From Topomyia yanbarensis (lineage: Eukaryota > Arthropoda > Insecta > Diptera > Culicidae): 64,000 nt of DNA. The stretch spans positions 72,043,412 through 72,107,411 of the forward strand of contig NC_080671.1 in NCBI RefSeq assembly GCF_030247195.1, in the 5' to 3' direction. This document shows positions 35,251 through 46,784 of this stretch, one piece after another. Made by a program: the position numbers and the translations under genes. The notes under the pieces were generated by a model. The model searched no databases and had not been told where the DNA came from. It saw only the letters and a list, made by a program, of their open reading frames with translations. Numbering within the stretch: position 1 is the first letter of the stretch; each line of letters opens with the position of its first letter.

Positions 35251-36872
35251 GTGTCGTGACCCGCAAGGGAAAGAAGCCAAGAGAAACATCTGATCAGCGA
35301 GTATCAAGACAGTAATCAAGATACGGACATAAACGACAACGAGAGAGACATAAATGACTCCGAAGTTGGCAAAAAAGGAACATTTTCCCGACGCGAAAAA
35401 AGATCTCCGCTCGCAATAGCAAGATGCGCGCACAGGATCTGACAGGCATCTGATGTTATGCATCTCAGAGCAAATAAAGAGAAGAATAACAAACGCTCTT
35501 TGCACTTTTCATGCGAACCACCGCTCTTCTCTTTCACAATAAACCTCTTCACTCCGATGCGTGTTGCTCCCACACGTGTATTCTACGCCATGGCTGCACG
35601 CCACAAAGAGTAGAAATAAAGAGGCTCTTTAGTGTGTATCTTGGTCCCACGCGCACGTGAGTAGAGAAGGTAACAAAAAAACATTTTTAAAACGTTCTGC
35701 CGATCAAACTTTATCTGAATTGTAGTTTGATTCGCCTTCTTACCTGCTTTCCAGTGAGGGGAGGCACAAAAAAGTGGCTCTTCAAGGTGACTCTTTGAAC
35801 GAAATTGTGCAGCTCTTGGTGCACTCTTTTTCGTTTTCAAGTGTCTCTTTGTGCGGTCGTTCTGCACATCGCAATGTTTTTGTGCTGCTCTATTTTCAAT
35901 CGGTGTATTTCGCTCTTTGTGGCTCATTGTGCTGACAGGCTATAAATAAACCCCCGGGTCCTCTAAGCTAACGCATTGAACCGTGTCAAACAAACAAAAA
36001 AATTAAGTTCTATCTCAACAGCTTTAATAATAATAGTTTCAAAATCGAACTGAGACTAAAAATCATTTTCGGCTGAAGTTCGAACATATGATGACCGGTA
36101 CGTTGAACCAGCACCTTATCTCGGAACTACCATATCAGAGCAATAAATTTCCGTTTTACTGTCGAAAGACTAACTCGCCTTCTAACTTTACCGGATCGGA
36201 TAATAACAGACATGTTCGCTTCCACACAATGCAAATTCTGCATACAGTCTTCTTCGAAGCAAACGTTCCAAAATAAGTATATCGCAAAGTATGCGATATT
36301 CCGGAAAATCAAAGATTCACTCCATCCCGCATTGGCGGAAAAAAAACTATTAAACACGAATAAAAACCCAGCGTCTCTCAGCACCGGTACTGCTGGTTAA
36401 TCGGAGAAAAAAATAAAACTTTCCTAACAAGTGATATATATCTTCAATATATCACACAGCAATTGTCGTTCCGATTGCTTTCTACATTCCACGGAACGTT
36501 ATCAAGTGAGTCGATTCGGGTGCTGGATTTTTCATTTTTCTTTTCCCCGGTTAGCAACCGGAGAACGGAGGTAGTCTGGGAATGCGAGTTCGCTGGTCCG
36601 ATCTAGGTTATGATAAATGGGGGTTATATTTTCTATGCTCAGAATCATCATGCACACACACAGAACCCGGTACAGTTTCCTGCCTGTAGGGTTAGTTTTT
36701 CCAAGTGAAACATCGGTATAAGGAAGCTCGACTGTAAACGGTTGGTCTGGGTTTGCTGTCAAGCGAAAACGAACGTACGGAAAACATGTTGAATGTCCAA
36801 TTTTCTACCATTTCTAGTTAATCTCACTGTCACGGGCCTAATTCATTTTTCAACCTCTCACAATCAATTTCA
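35251..36872 (+). other. presumed 5' flank of the host exon, with TATA-like site
   Basis: No coding sequence is supported. Between 35460 and 35935 the pentamer-like CTCTTT/AAAGAG recurs many times on both strands, ending at GGCTATAAATAAACCCCCGG (about 35937), a TATA-like site. A donor-like CAAGTGAGTCG lies near 36503, and the acceptor TTTCAG immediately precedes the exon at 36873. A 5' untranslated exon between about 35970 and 36504 is possible. An old LTR is an alternative explanation for the repetitive TATA region. Confidence 0.3.
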
Positions 36873-37188
36873 GATTTCCGGACAGTGTTCGTCGGTATCG
36901 GTGGAAGTGAAAGTGTGCGCCCGTGGAAGTTTATGGTTTGTGTAACGATGGTAGATCCCAGGAGCGGTTGGCGCATCAGTTTGATCTACTGGGCGCTGCT
37001 CTTCAGTGCGATACGAACACGATACGGAACCGATGCGTGGAAGCTGGATAATCGAAATATCCTATACACTAATCAGGATATCTCGTACGAATGTCCCATC
37101 AATACTATGTGTCGGTGTGCCAGCTTGCCGAACGAGACGGCCCTGCTGGAGATCAACTGCAACGAAGTGTCGCTGTACAAGTTTCCAG
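36873..37188 (+). CDS. host gene exon: secreted/membrane protein with LRRNT-like cysteine motif (partial)
   Basis: Acceptor ...CAATTTCAG precedes 36873 and donor GTAAGTG starts at 37189, ending the exon after the first base of a codon. Two likely starts are the Met codons at 36933 and 36948; the second (ACGATGG) gives MVDPRSGWRISLIYWALLF, a basic start and hydrophobic stretch typical of a signal peptide. The mature part has NRNILYTNQDISYECP, then a cysteine cluster CPINTMCRC and LEINCNEVSLYKFP, which resembles the N-terminal cap of extracellular leucine-rich-repeat proteins (C-x-C ... I-C ... L ... P), perhaps chaoptin-like. Later exons were not found in the window. It is the only segment with intact reading frame, splice sites and non-transposon composition. 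The exact family is uncertain. Confidence 0.55.
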
Positions 37189-38830
37189 GTAAGTGTTTTC
37201 GAGCAATTATGGAAGGCGGAATGGGACGAATTTAACGATCTTGGTGATTACAACTGAATTTGAGAACAGAGGTAATGCTGAACAGAAATCGCAGAGCATC
37301 GCTTGGAGATCTTCGTTATAATTGCCCGTAATCAAGCTTCCAATGAGTGTCAATTTGCTTCCTGCATTCAATAGTACATTGCACACTGCCAACCAGTCAA
37401 GTTCTTATTTACTTTTCACCGTGTTTTCACACTGCCAGTCATCTCATTTCAGCAGTTCCGCTCTGCTACGCACACGGTAGATAGTGATGAGCATCATTAG
37501 GCACAGTGGGATGGATCGACACAGGAACACAAATCGTGTCTCCGTCTTTGGAGGTAGCATCAATCCAGTGCTAGCTTGGTCCTGTCACTAAGATATTGTC
37601 GGATTCTGATGAGACGAGGTCGAAACGCAGACTCAATAACTTCTTTAACTTATACTGATTCAGTTGTTTCTGAGTCGGTTCAGGCTAGATTTGTCCGAAA
37701 CAGAAATTGTTTTGGTACCCTTGGATATTGTGAACATTTCAGGGAAACATCTCCGACTTGGATCTAAAACTGAGCTAGCAGTATTTCCAGGTTTGAATCG
37801 AGTTCTCCCACAGTGCCGATGTGTGCTAGAGAAGATACCAGTGCTGCTTGCCAACCTCCTTGGGCAAATATTGCTAACAAGCACCACCAGACAGTCGCTT
37901 CAACTGAAGGTGACTTTCTTCCGAGCACATAGGTAAGTGGCGTTCCGTTTCTTGTTGCCAAGCTAGAGCGCCACCATTCGTCTCCAGTATTCGCTTCCTA
38001 CCTTATGCAAACTGACGGTTGTTTTTTCACTATATCACCACACCTATCCACCCCCCCCCCCCCCCCACACCACCAGTGGTGCACTCCAGAGCAGAATGAT
38101 GTGTTGTTCGGCAAAGCTGACGGCCCCTACGAAAGTCGCTATTCTGTTTATTTGCGCATGAGGGAGGAAGGGGAGTGGGGCGAAAAAAAGATGCCAGCAG
38201 AAATGTGCAAATCCTAGCTGCTTATTTTGTCACTTGCTGTCACGCTATTCAGCTTCTTGGAAACTGGTGGAAGAAGCAGAAGAAGGAAAAAAACTCGTAA
38301 AAGTTTTTGTCAACACTAGTAGACACGTCAAGCAGCTAGAAGGCGGCAGCTTTCCCATCTCAGGCAAGCGACCAACTCGGTGTCATGGCAATCACATATG
38401 CCACTCCGTCCCCTAGGGAACCTTCGCTGAAATGACTTTTCGCAATGCTAACTAGCTCACTTCCAGGTGCCGTTTGTAGTGTAAAGGGCTGGAAAGTTGA
38501 TCAAATAATCATAGCTTTTGATTAGGGAATTTCATAAAGTGGGTGAGTCGCATTCCCTCCGGCATAGCGACACAGTTATCTCTCGCTCTTTTCGGATGTG
38601 TGATATAACAGAAAGCTTTCCTGGGAATTGACGTACACGAACTGTGTCGGTAATTAGCGTATGATTCACTGCATAGAAGCTAGTAGCTAATGGTTCTTAT
38701 TGTAAACGTGAACGTTCGTAATGTTGGGGAAGAATTTTTCATTAATGAAAGTTTTGATTTGGTTTTCAGTTCGTAGATCCGATAAACTTCCCACGTGTAA
38801 CTTTTTTTTGTGAAGAAAATGAAACCTACG
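37189..38830. other. presumed intron, with MITE fragment and poly-C tract
   Basis: Follows the exon donor. Contains a MITE half-copy (37551-37627), a run of C at about 38049-38066, and a 90-codon plus frame (37664-37936) that could be an exon because it ends at a donor-like CATAGGTAAGT and contains acceptor-like TTTCCAG, but it lacks leucine-rich-repeat character. The stretch ends where the large duplicated block begins. Confidence 0.35.
37551..37627. mobile_element. half copy of the 21580 MITE family
   Basis: GCATCAATCCAGTGCTAGCT, CCTGTCACTAAGAT and GGATTCTGATGAGACGA match the right arm of the element at 21580-21787. Only one arm is present. Confidence 0.6.
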
Positions 38831-40807
38831 ACGTGAACCAAACGCATCGTTTCGCGGTGTATGGCCCGACTACCTGTCGGTACATCATTTTGCGGACTAT
38901 AAGAGCGTTTATGTCACTGATGACAGTTTCACAACCCGCTGTGACCAGTGAACACTACACACTCAAACAGCGCACTGTATGCCTCTTGGCGACTACAATG
39001 CATTAGAATTTTTTAACGTTTTTCCCATGAGTGCGGGAATACAACATCAAACCAAAAGAGCATGTACTTCTTTTAGGTCCATTGATCTCTACCAAAACAG
39101 CAGCTTCAACAAAATAAACTCTTCGCTGCTTACGTAGTATACATATTCATCATGTTTGATCGTATTAAAAATAATCGTGTTCAATAAATTTGACGTCGAA
39201 AGCTGAAAATTCGAAGAAATCTTTTTTGTATATGGCTGTGTTATGTAACTATAGAACTTTTAAACTATTTTGAGATAGTAAAATAATTATTGATAAGCTA
39301 CTATCTGGTACTATTTAGCTGCAGCTCTGAAATTTTCTTTTGCAATCACTGAATATTATAGTCAAATACAATATTTGTATTTGTTATAGTTATTGACAAA
39401 AATATCTTGACCTGTCTAATGGCGGTATTGGGAATTTTTGAGGAATAAATGAAAAATCTTTAACTATCGAGAAGTACTAATATATTTTTCGTTTTCTCAT
39501 TTGATAAACAATCTACATTATCGTTTCATAGCAAAATACAAATTTTAATGACAAGATTTTACCAACGTTGTTAAAAAACTGCGTTTTTGTTCTCAAAGTT
39601 GGCTGCTTTTTCAAGCTTTATTTGGACATCTTCGATTGATTCATCTGAGATTGTAAAATGAACGAACGGCAGTTCATGTCCTATTGCACTCAAAGCCACA
39701 TTTCGGTTGTTCACTTAGTGACTCATTCGTTCGGTGCGGCGCAGTCATTAAACTGTTTGCGGTTCAAATTCCACTTCATTTTCAAAATGATTCTTTTTCT
39801 GTATCTATCTGCCTAAGCTGAATTATTGAGCAAAAATGCCCATTTTTCAGGTAGATTCAAAAATGTAGAACAAACCGATAGGCGGATCTATGAAGGAGCA
39901 CGCGGGACATGTACACTTTTCAACCAGAAATTGTTTCATAATTATTTAATTTTAGGCACTACACATTGCGCTCCAATTAACATCTCGCGGTTTTTAGAAG
40001 TTGCAATAAAATCTGCAAATTATTAGTTCCTGTTTCCCTTGGGGAAAAAAATCAATTAAACCTAGAACTACTTTTCACCACGAGGGCTATATTATCCCAA
40101 ATTAGAGAACTATATTTTCTCTTATAGTCCAAATTTATAATTATTTTTCGATAAAAAAAACATTATTTGTATAAGAATATATGTAAGCAATCGCAACAGA
40201 TGAAGAAACTGAAATATATAATGTCCAAAAACTGATCAAATTATTAAAACTGATCAATTGAAATAAGAGATTATAGATTACGTAAAATTAACTTGGCTAA
40301 GTATTGCAAACAACTGTGTTATTATTTGCTACCTCGTATTTTTGACTATTTGGACTATTTAACAGTGACTTGATGTCAAGCCCATAGCCATGATTTAGTT
40401 TCGGGATGGGCTTACAAATTATTGCATAAATGTATAATGTCTTATGACCTGAGACACTCACTTGAAACTGAACATAATTTTGAAAAGTAAAAATGGTTCC
40501 AAACAAAAGCAATAAATAATAAAATTCCTCGATAGTACCTAGAAAAGAGGAACAAAAACAAAGAGGTGAAAACAGAAATGAATGGAAACGCTAGAAAGTG
40601 CATTGCATATTAATTACCCATTCTTAAAAAACTTTTCAGAACTTTTCAACACAATAATTCACAAATTCGTACAATTCGTTCAATTCATTTTTTTATTAAA
40701 GTTCTTTTTTATTTCATTCTCTATACTTATTATTTCATTTTATTAATTTCATAGATTTTATTCGTTTTCTTTGATTCATTTTGAATATATGAGTAATTTT
40801 AAATATA

Positions 40808-41963
40808 CACTGCTGGTCAATAAAATAGGTGTGAGATAAAAGTACATGAAATTTTGAGTTTTCTCTAAAAATATGTTTATATTCAAATATTTTATAGTTA
40901 GGCACAGTCGTAAATATGAAAAAGAACACTTTTATTTGTAAATTAAATGTTATGCTTTTTCGTAACTCTTTCTTCTCCATGAAATCCAAAACAGTACCTG
41001 GTCAATGAAATAGGTGTATTGTAATCCATTGCATTAAAAATTTTCAAATCCAATGACTTTAAGACTTCAACTTTTTTAACAACTAGTAACCTGTGTAATC
41101 TCCCTTATTCAACCAAATTTTATCCATTTGTCTTGGCATTGAGTCATTCAGAGGCTAATAAATTTTACCTTTGATTCGTCCCTCCGAAGGATATGTCGCC
41201 ATTTTTTGATTCCTTCTGAACCCTGCCCATTAACGCTATTGAAAAGCAAATTGCATTTTTCTTCAAAGGCTTTGGCTTCGAAATAGTGGAACCTTCTTAG
41301 CAATTCTTTCTGGAACATTGAAATTTTACGGCCTACAGCGAACTGTTCTCGGACCTACCACTTTTCCAATTTGTGCTGAATTGGTCTTGGATGACGCGAA
41401 TGGATCAGATTTCGCTAAAATTGCAATACGAAGATCAGCTGCTGTAGATATCTTCTTGGGTTTTTTGCGTGTTTCCTTTTTTCAAAGGTTTTAAGGCATT
41501 TGTAACGAAGTTTTCGGAACGCCACAGTGTATTCGCGATTTATTTATACGTCTTATCTTCTTGAACTAAATTTCTTAGCAAAACTCGTTCCACTTGAGTA
41601 CAGTGAGATGCTCGACCCATTCTATAACAAATTTTTGACTTATTCAACATTTAAGTACATTTACTAACACGCTGAATTCAAACCTCACCAAATAAAACGT
41701 ATAATGGAATTATGTAAAATAATAACACGTTAATATATTTCACACACCTATTATATTGACCAGACGAGAAAGCCTGCAGCAGTCTTGTTTTGCATCTTGA
41801 CAAAGATTACAAATATAATCAGCGCCAACAACCCACTAGTAACTTGACAGATCCCAAGGCTTCTGTGTGCGGTAGGTGTGATTGAGACTGCTGCAACTTG
41901 GTATGCGTAATTGAGAGAAAAACAAAATAATCTATCACACACTAATTTTATTGGCCAGCAGTG
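40808..41963 (-). mobile_element. Tc1-type transposon with IR/DR termini, transposase dead (copy 1)
   Basis: Bounded by TA (40806-40807, 41964-41965) with ends CACTGCTGGTCAATAAAATA and ...TATTGGCCAGCAGTG. Each end has two copies of the binding-site-like motif: CTGGTCAATAAAATAGGTGT at 40813 and CTGGTCAATGAAATAGGTGT at 40998; on the right, complements at 41741-41763 and 41936-41958. The centre encodes, on minus, a decayed Tc1 transposase N-terminal half: TRKKPKKISTAADLRIAILA, KSDPFASSKTNSAQIGKVVG, PRTVRCRP and NVPERIAKKVPLF, interrupted by stops. The DDE half is lost. Two direct repeats within each inverted end is the IR/DR arrangement known from Sleeping Beauty-like elements. Confidence 0.8.
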
Positions 41964-41969
41964 TATGAT

Positions 41970-42745
41970 CATTTCAATTTATTCATTTATTTCATTTAGC
42001 ATTTATTTTATTCATTTTGTTTATTTGAGCTTATTTTATTTATTTTATTCGTTTCATTCCTTGGATTTATTCTGATAGTTAATTATTTTTCTCATTTTAT
42101 TCTCATTCATTTAGTTTATTTTATTTACTGTTTTCATTTAACGCATTTTATTCATTTTTTCCAGTCCACACGTTTTGTTTAGATTAATTATTTTATTAAA
42201 CCGACTATTTTTTCATTTATTCATTTTATTCATTGCTGCCAAATTATAATTTTTGCCACAAATTAATTTACTTTATTAAATTCGTAGACGTTTTGATGTC
42301 GCTTAATTTTTCATTTTAATCATGAATAAAATTAATTAATTTTTTTTTGTTTATTTCTTTATTTTATTCATTTTATGATTTTTAGTTATTTGGTTTATGT
42401 CATTGATTTTATTAATCTATCCATTTTATTAATTTCAGTTTTCATAAATTGTTTTATTTAGAATAATTATTCATTGTATCTGGTGTCTCATTTTATTTTG
42501 TGTATTTTATTTTCATATATTTTTTTATCCAGTTTTTTATTTTAGTAGTTCTATTTTTTCTGTTTATTTTATTTATTTTAGCGACTTCATGTATTTTTAT
42601 TTTATTCGTTTTATTTAACTCTAACATTATCCTATTTGTTGGTTCGAAACTATTTAATTTATTCTAGTGATTCTATTTTTTATATCTAATTTTATTTTTT
42701 TTATTTTTTATTTACTTATTTATACTGGTCTTCGATTTTCTCGTA
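41970..42745. repeat. AT-rich (TTTTATT)-type tract next to a LINE 3' end
   Basis: About 770 bp dominated by degenerate TTTATT/TTCATTTTATT units with little G or C. It directly follows the 3' end of the minus-strand CR1-like LINE, whose relative at 50691 ends in (ATTT)n, so it may be an expanded and decayed LINE tail. Confidence 0.6.
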
Positions 42746-42756
42746 CAGACAGCTCC

Positions 42757-45371
42757 TTAATTAATAATAGTTCTATGTTTAAAGGTAGTCTTAGTAATGT
42801 TAAAATCATACTTGTCTGCTACATCATTAAAATTACGACTGCATACAATGAACGGATTGTTTTGAGAAAAAAGAGCACGATACATCGGTAACCGAAAGAA
42901 ATCAGTTCGTCTGGTATGTCTGGGTGGTACGTTGAATCGGAGCTGGCTCAGCAACTCCGGGCTATCTGTATTGTTTCCCAGAAGATCGAACACGAAGAGC
43001 CGTTGCAGCATTATCCTCCGACTTGCAAGAGTTGGCAAACGTAGAAGATTGCATCGATGTTCATAGGGCGGTAGACAAATAGGATTAGTCCAAGGTAGTA
43101 ACCGCAGAGCGTAACGAACAAAGTGACGCTGAATTCGTTCGATGCGATTGATTTGAACAGCACGATAGGGTGCCAACACAAGCACGCCGTACTCCAGGAT
43201 GCTACGCACGAGTGCACAAAAGAGTGTTTTTAGGCAATAAATATCGCCGAATTGCTGCGTGTTTCGTTTAATGAACCCCAGCACGGCATAGGCCTTAGCT
43301 GTAGTCATTGCAATGTGCTGCGCGAAATTTAGTTTGTTGTCGATGAGAATGCCTAGGTCCTTCGACAGTTTCGACAGAACGATATCACATTGCACTTTTG
43401 CACATTTACTTCCATCCCGTTATGAGTACACCAATTTAGCAGCATATCAATATCGGCTTGAATAGCACAGCAATCGACTGCCGACGCGATTACATGGAAA
43501 AATTTCAGATCAGCAGCAAACATATACTTAGGAGACTGTATAGCGGAGCATAAGTCGTTTACGAATAAAATAAACAGTAGCGAGCCCAAATGACTTCCCT
43601 GAGGCACACCCGACTCTATCACAAACGGAGATGATCTCGTTTCATCTATGCGCACAAATGCACTACGCTAGGTGAGGTATGACATTATCCACCGTGTCAA
43701 CCACTCAGAAAGTCCCATCCCCAAATTTGGTCACGATTAACAAACAACCCTATCGCACGCTTTTGCAAAGTCAACGTAAACAGCATCAACCTATTAAGTG
43801 ACGAAACATACGCCATAAGATTAGTATTCGTCAAACGTTTTTTCACAAATCCATGCTGCCACTCGGAAATGATGTGGTTAACCTTCGGGTACAGCAAATC
43901 GTGAACGAGGCTTTCAAAAATTTTCGGTAAGCAGCTCAAAATTGAAATGGCTCGATAATTTTCAACATCGTGGATGCTACCTGCCTTGTGGATCGGTGTA
44001 ATAGATGCTGTCTTCCAGACACTCGGGAAAATTCCTTCGGACAATGACCTGTTGAAAATTATACTCACAGGAACAGCCAACGTTACAGCACAGCTCTTGA
44101 AGAAGATAGGCGCTAAGCCATCCGGACCAGCACCCTTAGAACCATCAATAGACTGCAACTTCAGCTCCACACTACGCGGCGAGAAATTGAATAGCGACAT
44201 ATTCAAATCGAACAACGGCAGACTATTCAAATATGCTTCAGATAAAGGTGGCCGGTTATTACTTTGCACACTTTTCATCAAAAAAAGGATGAGAATAGAT
44301 TTGCCGATTCAAGCGGAGACTCAGCTGTAGATGCGTTGTAACTAACACGTTGTGGGATTCCGGACGACTGCTTACGGCTTCTTACAAATGACCAAAATGA
44401 ATTGGGGTCCTGCTTCAGGTTCTCCTCCGTGCGATGAATATAGCAACGAAAGCAATGCGCAAGCAAAGAGTTATATTCGCTCTTAATGGCATGCAACTCA
44501 CCTTTGTGCCGATCATCTCTCCAGCGAAAGTATCGTTTCCTAACCTTGCGAAGACGGTTCCGTAGATTCTATAGCTCGTTATTCCACCAAGGCTGCTTTT
44601 TACCACGAGGTCGCTTCAAAGGAACAACATCACGAAATATAGCATACGTTTTGTCATACATATTTGTCACAGCTTCATTAATACTGCAACCAACAAGAAA
44701 TTCCTCCCAATGAACTTCGGCGAACAATGTGTTGAGCCTCTCGAAATCACAGCGGGTAAAATCAAAGCCAAGGGAATCAACAACAATAGCAGGAGCGTTT
44801 TTCTTAACAACGTCAAGCTCGAATAGCAAGATAAAAGGCCGGTGATGTTGGTCGATCTTCAGCAATGGTAACGGTGGCTCACACAATTCACTTATGAACG
44901 CTAAGTCAAGAAGTCTCTCGTTTACGTTTTCGAGATCGTTTATTTGAGACATTCCGTTGACCATAACCGACTCAACCAGGGATATTTCCTGTTCAGACGA
45001 AGCATTTACCGGTAGCATATAGTTCAAATTTTCATCCGACATCCAGCGTAATTCAGGGAGATTATAATCCCCAACAGTCAAAATTACACCACGATCACCC
45101 GCAAGATCAATTCTAGAGAAAATTTTCAATAGGACGTAAGTAACATTGAGAGCCTCTCTTTGTTTACTTTCTCTTTCGTTTATTACGACGTCATTACAAC
45201 ACTTTGCACTAATTTTCCAGTACATATCGAAAGCCGACGGTGTTTACTATAATATTATGCAAAGAGTAGAGTAGTAAATGTTGAAATGGCCGAGTAATGA
45301 ACAGAAGAGAAAGACCCCAAAGAGAATCTCTCATTGTTACTTACGTCCTTTTTAAATTTTTTCTCTAGAAT
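42757..45371 (-). pseudogene. CR1-like LINE ORF2, C-terminal endonuclease to RT (copy 1)
   Basis: Minus strand, upstream to downstream: endonuclease C-terminal part with GDYNLPELRW (45225-44569); a linker; RT blocks DGSKGAGPDGLAPIFFKSCA, NYRAISILSCLPKIFESLV and EWQHGFVKKRLTNTNL (44281-43800); after a frameshift, SGVPQGSHLGSLLFILFVND and the active-site box FAADLKFF (43655-43353); then LGILIDNKLNF, VRSILEYGVLVLAPY and a C-terminal LLSQLRFNVPPRHTRR (43395-42757). The expected FADD is FAAD, so the polymerase is catalytically lost, and at least three frameshifts and an internal deletion near 45371-45225 are present. It would have synthesised cDNA at the nicked target. Confidence 0.8.
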
Positions 45372-45889
45372 TAATCACAGTCAGCAATACAAATAGCAGA
45401 GCTATGAAGGCCGTTTTTCATTGCTATCAGGACCCCCCCCCCTCCTCGTCTGTGCTGGCTGGTTTGGGGGTTTCTATCACAACGGTAAATAGTATAGTTC
45501 AGAGCTAGCTCAGAGTTTGAAACATCGTTATTCAGCCAAGTTTCAGTAAAGGCAATAACGTTATAATCACACTGAGAAATATTTAATAGTAACTGATTTG
45601 TCTTAGTCCGGATTCCACGCGTGTTCTGATAATAAAGCGTGATTGGACGGTAACTGTTTTCACAATTCGGACCACGTCTGTTGGTAGCAGAAAACTGATG
45701 TACAGACGGAGGTGTGCGGATGCAGGTTAAATCCGCTGGTAATTCTTGAGCATCAGTAGAACTTTCTGTGTGACAGTAGGAACGTGCGAAGAGTGGCTTA
45801 TTGTGATTTAGTGTCTGCTGGTGTTGGCAAGAAGCGAAAAATATTACGTGTGTTCGACGAGGGCTGGAAATCAAATGGTCTGAAAACAA
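45371..45889 (-). pseudogene. CR1-like LINE ORF2, N-terminal endonuclease part
   Basis: Contains YYQNTRGIRTKTNQLLLNIS, AFTETWLNNDVSNSELAL and RRGGGGVLIAMKNGL, the first half of an apurinic-type endonuclease (N-R-G ... ETWL ... GGVLIA). The frame stops at 45371, and about 45 residues before the GDYN motif are missing. It overlaps the end of ORF1 (45798) in another frame, a normal LINE arrangement. Confidence 0.7.
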
Positions 45890-46580
45890 TTTCCTTCTGC
45901 CATGTTGATTTGGATAGGGATAAATCTTTCAGCTGCAAATCAACACCAGCTTTGAACGATACGAATGAAAGTTCATCAAGTGTTCTGCCTTTAGGTATAA
46001 GTTTAACATCGTTCACAGCTGTGTCTGTTTTCAAATTGTTCCTGATCAGCTTTTCGATTTGATGCACTGTTGCCTGAGGATCGAAACCAGATAAGTACAG
46101 CCAAAACTGTTTACCCTTTTTAGCCGGCATCAATGGTATAGCGTCGTCCGGTTTGAAAATGTTATCGCGGTGCGGTGGTTCATCCGGGATTAACAGCCAT
46201 GGTCTCTTGCGTGAATTTGGGTTCAGTTGTGTTCTACGTGGTGTGGTGGGAAAGGGCGTTCGCTGAAGTATTGTATTGATTTTCGTGGTGTTGAGTGCAA
46301 CTTCATTCCTCAGTTCGTCCAGCACCTTGTTTTGCCCCTCAACCATTGACTGCATTGCGTTGTTCGTCGATAAAATAACTTGACGAAAACAAGCATTTGC
46401 CATCATTTTTGTACAAGCTTTGCACATCCAAAACAATTGTGAACATCCAGATACAGCGTCACGAATTTCCGCTGACTGGTGAGCACATTTGAGGTGGAAA
46501 GATGATTTACAAAAGCCATTGCAAACTATTTCATCTGCCTCGTCAATACTGCGAGTACAAGCACAACAAAAAGGCTCCAT
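45798..46580 (-). CDS. CR1-like LINE ORF1 with PHD-like zinc finger
   Basis: A 260-codon open frame if started at MEPFCCACTRSIDEADEIVC (46580); the frame is open upstream to 46784 but that part is not needed. Cysteines and histidine are spaced like a PHD/treble-clef finger: CCAC, C-x3-C, FHLKCA, FWMCKAC. Middle residues are predicted hydrophilic (TPRRTQLNPNSRKRPWL), and the C-terminal part (QFWLYLSGFDPQATVHQIEK) resembles an RNA-recognition or esterase-like fold of unclear type. PHD-type ORF1 proteins occur in CR1-group LINEs. It is the only complete LINE frame in the window and is absent from copy 2 of the duplication. Confidence 0.7.
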   Translation of the reverse strand: MEPFCCACTRSIDEADEIVCNGFCKSSFHLKCAHQSAEIRDAVSGCSQLFWMCKACTKMMANACFRQVILSTNNAMQSMVEGQNKVLDELRNEVALNTTKINTILQRTPFPTTPRRTQLNPNSRKRPWLLIPDEPPHRDNIFKPDDAIPLMPAKKGKQFWLYLSGFDPQATVHQIEKLIRNNLKTDTAVNDVKLIPKGRTLDELSFVSFKAGVDLQLKDLSLSKSTWQKEIVFRPFDFQPSSNTRNIFRFLPTPADTKSQ

Positions 46581-46784
46581 TGCTTTTTTCCGTACTATCT
46601 CAACACAGAGCGAATACGATGCAGTTTTTGGCGATTTGTCGATATAATTTAACAAACAACGTTGTACTCCAAGCCACACTGATGCAGTGATGAAAAATAC
46701 GTCGGATATGTAGCAATCCACAACGACTAAATCCGAAAAAAAAAACGATAAAAACGCAATATTAGCACAGAGAAATAAAAACAA

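Larger units (their letters stand above)
38831..44172. repeat. large direct duplication, copy 1 core block
   Basis: Matches 53584-58925 at a constant offset of 14753 for all 5342 bases, with no insertion or deletion. In the parts checked by translation and by eye no substitution was seen before 43731; six substitutions were found between 43731 and 44141. It contains a Tc1 element, an AT-rich tract and the 3' part of a CR1-like LINE. The left boundary ACGTGAACCAAACG is shared, whereas bases immediately outside differ (CTACG here, AGTAC at copy 2). Similarity continues in patches from 47926 to 50690. Confidence 0.95.

Noticed and set aside
36431..36455. 9-bp hairpin GTGATATAT...ATATATCAC
   Set aside because: Short AT-rich palindromes of this size are expected by chance in such sequence.
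37664..37936. Second exon of the LRR-like gene
   Set aside because: Acceptor and donor-like sites exist and phase is compatible, but the peptide has no leucine-rich-repeat pattern and the frame starts beside a MITE fragment.
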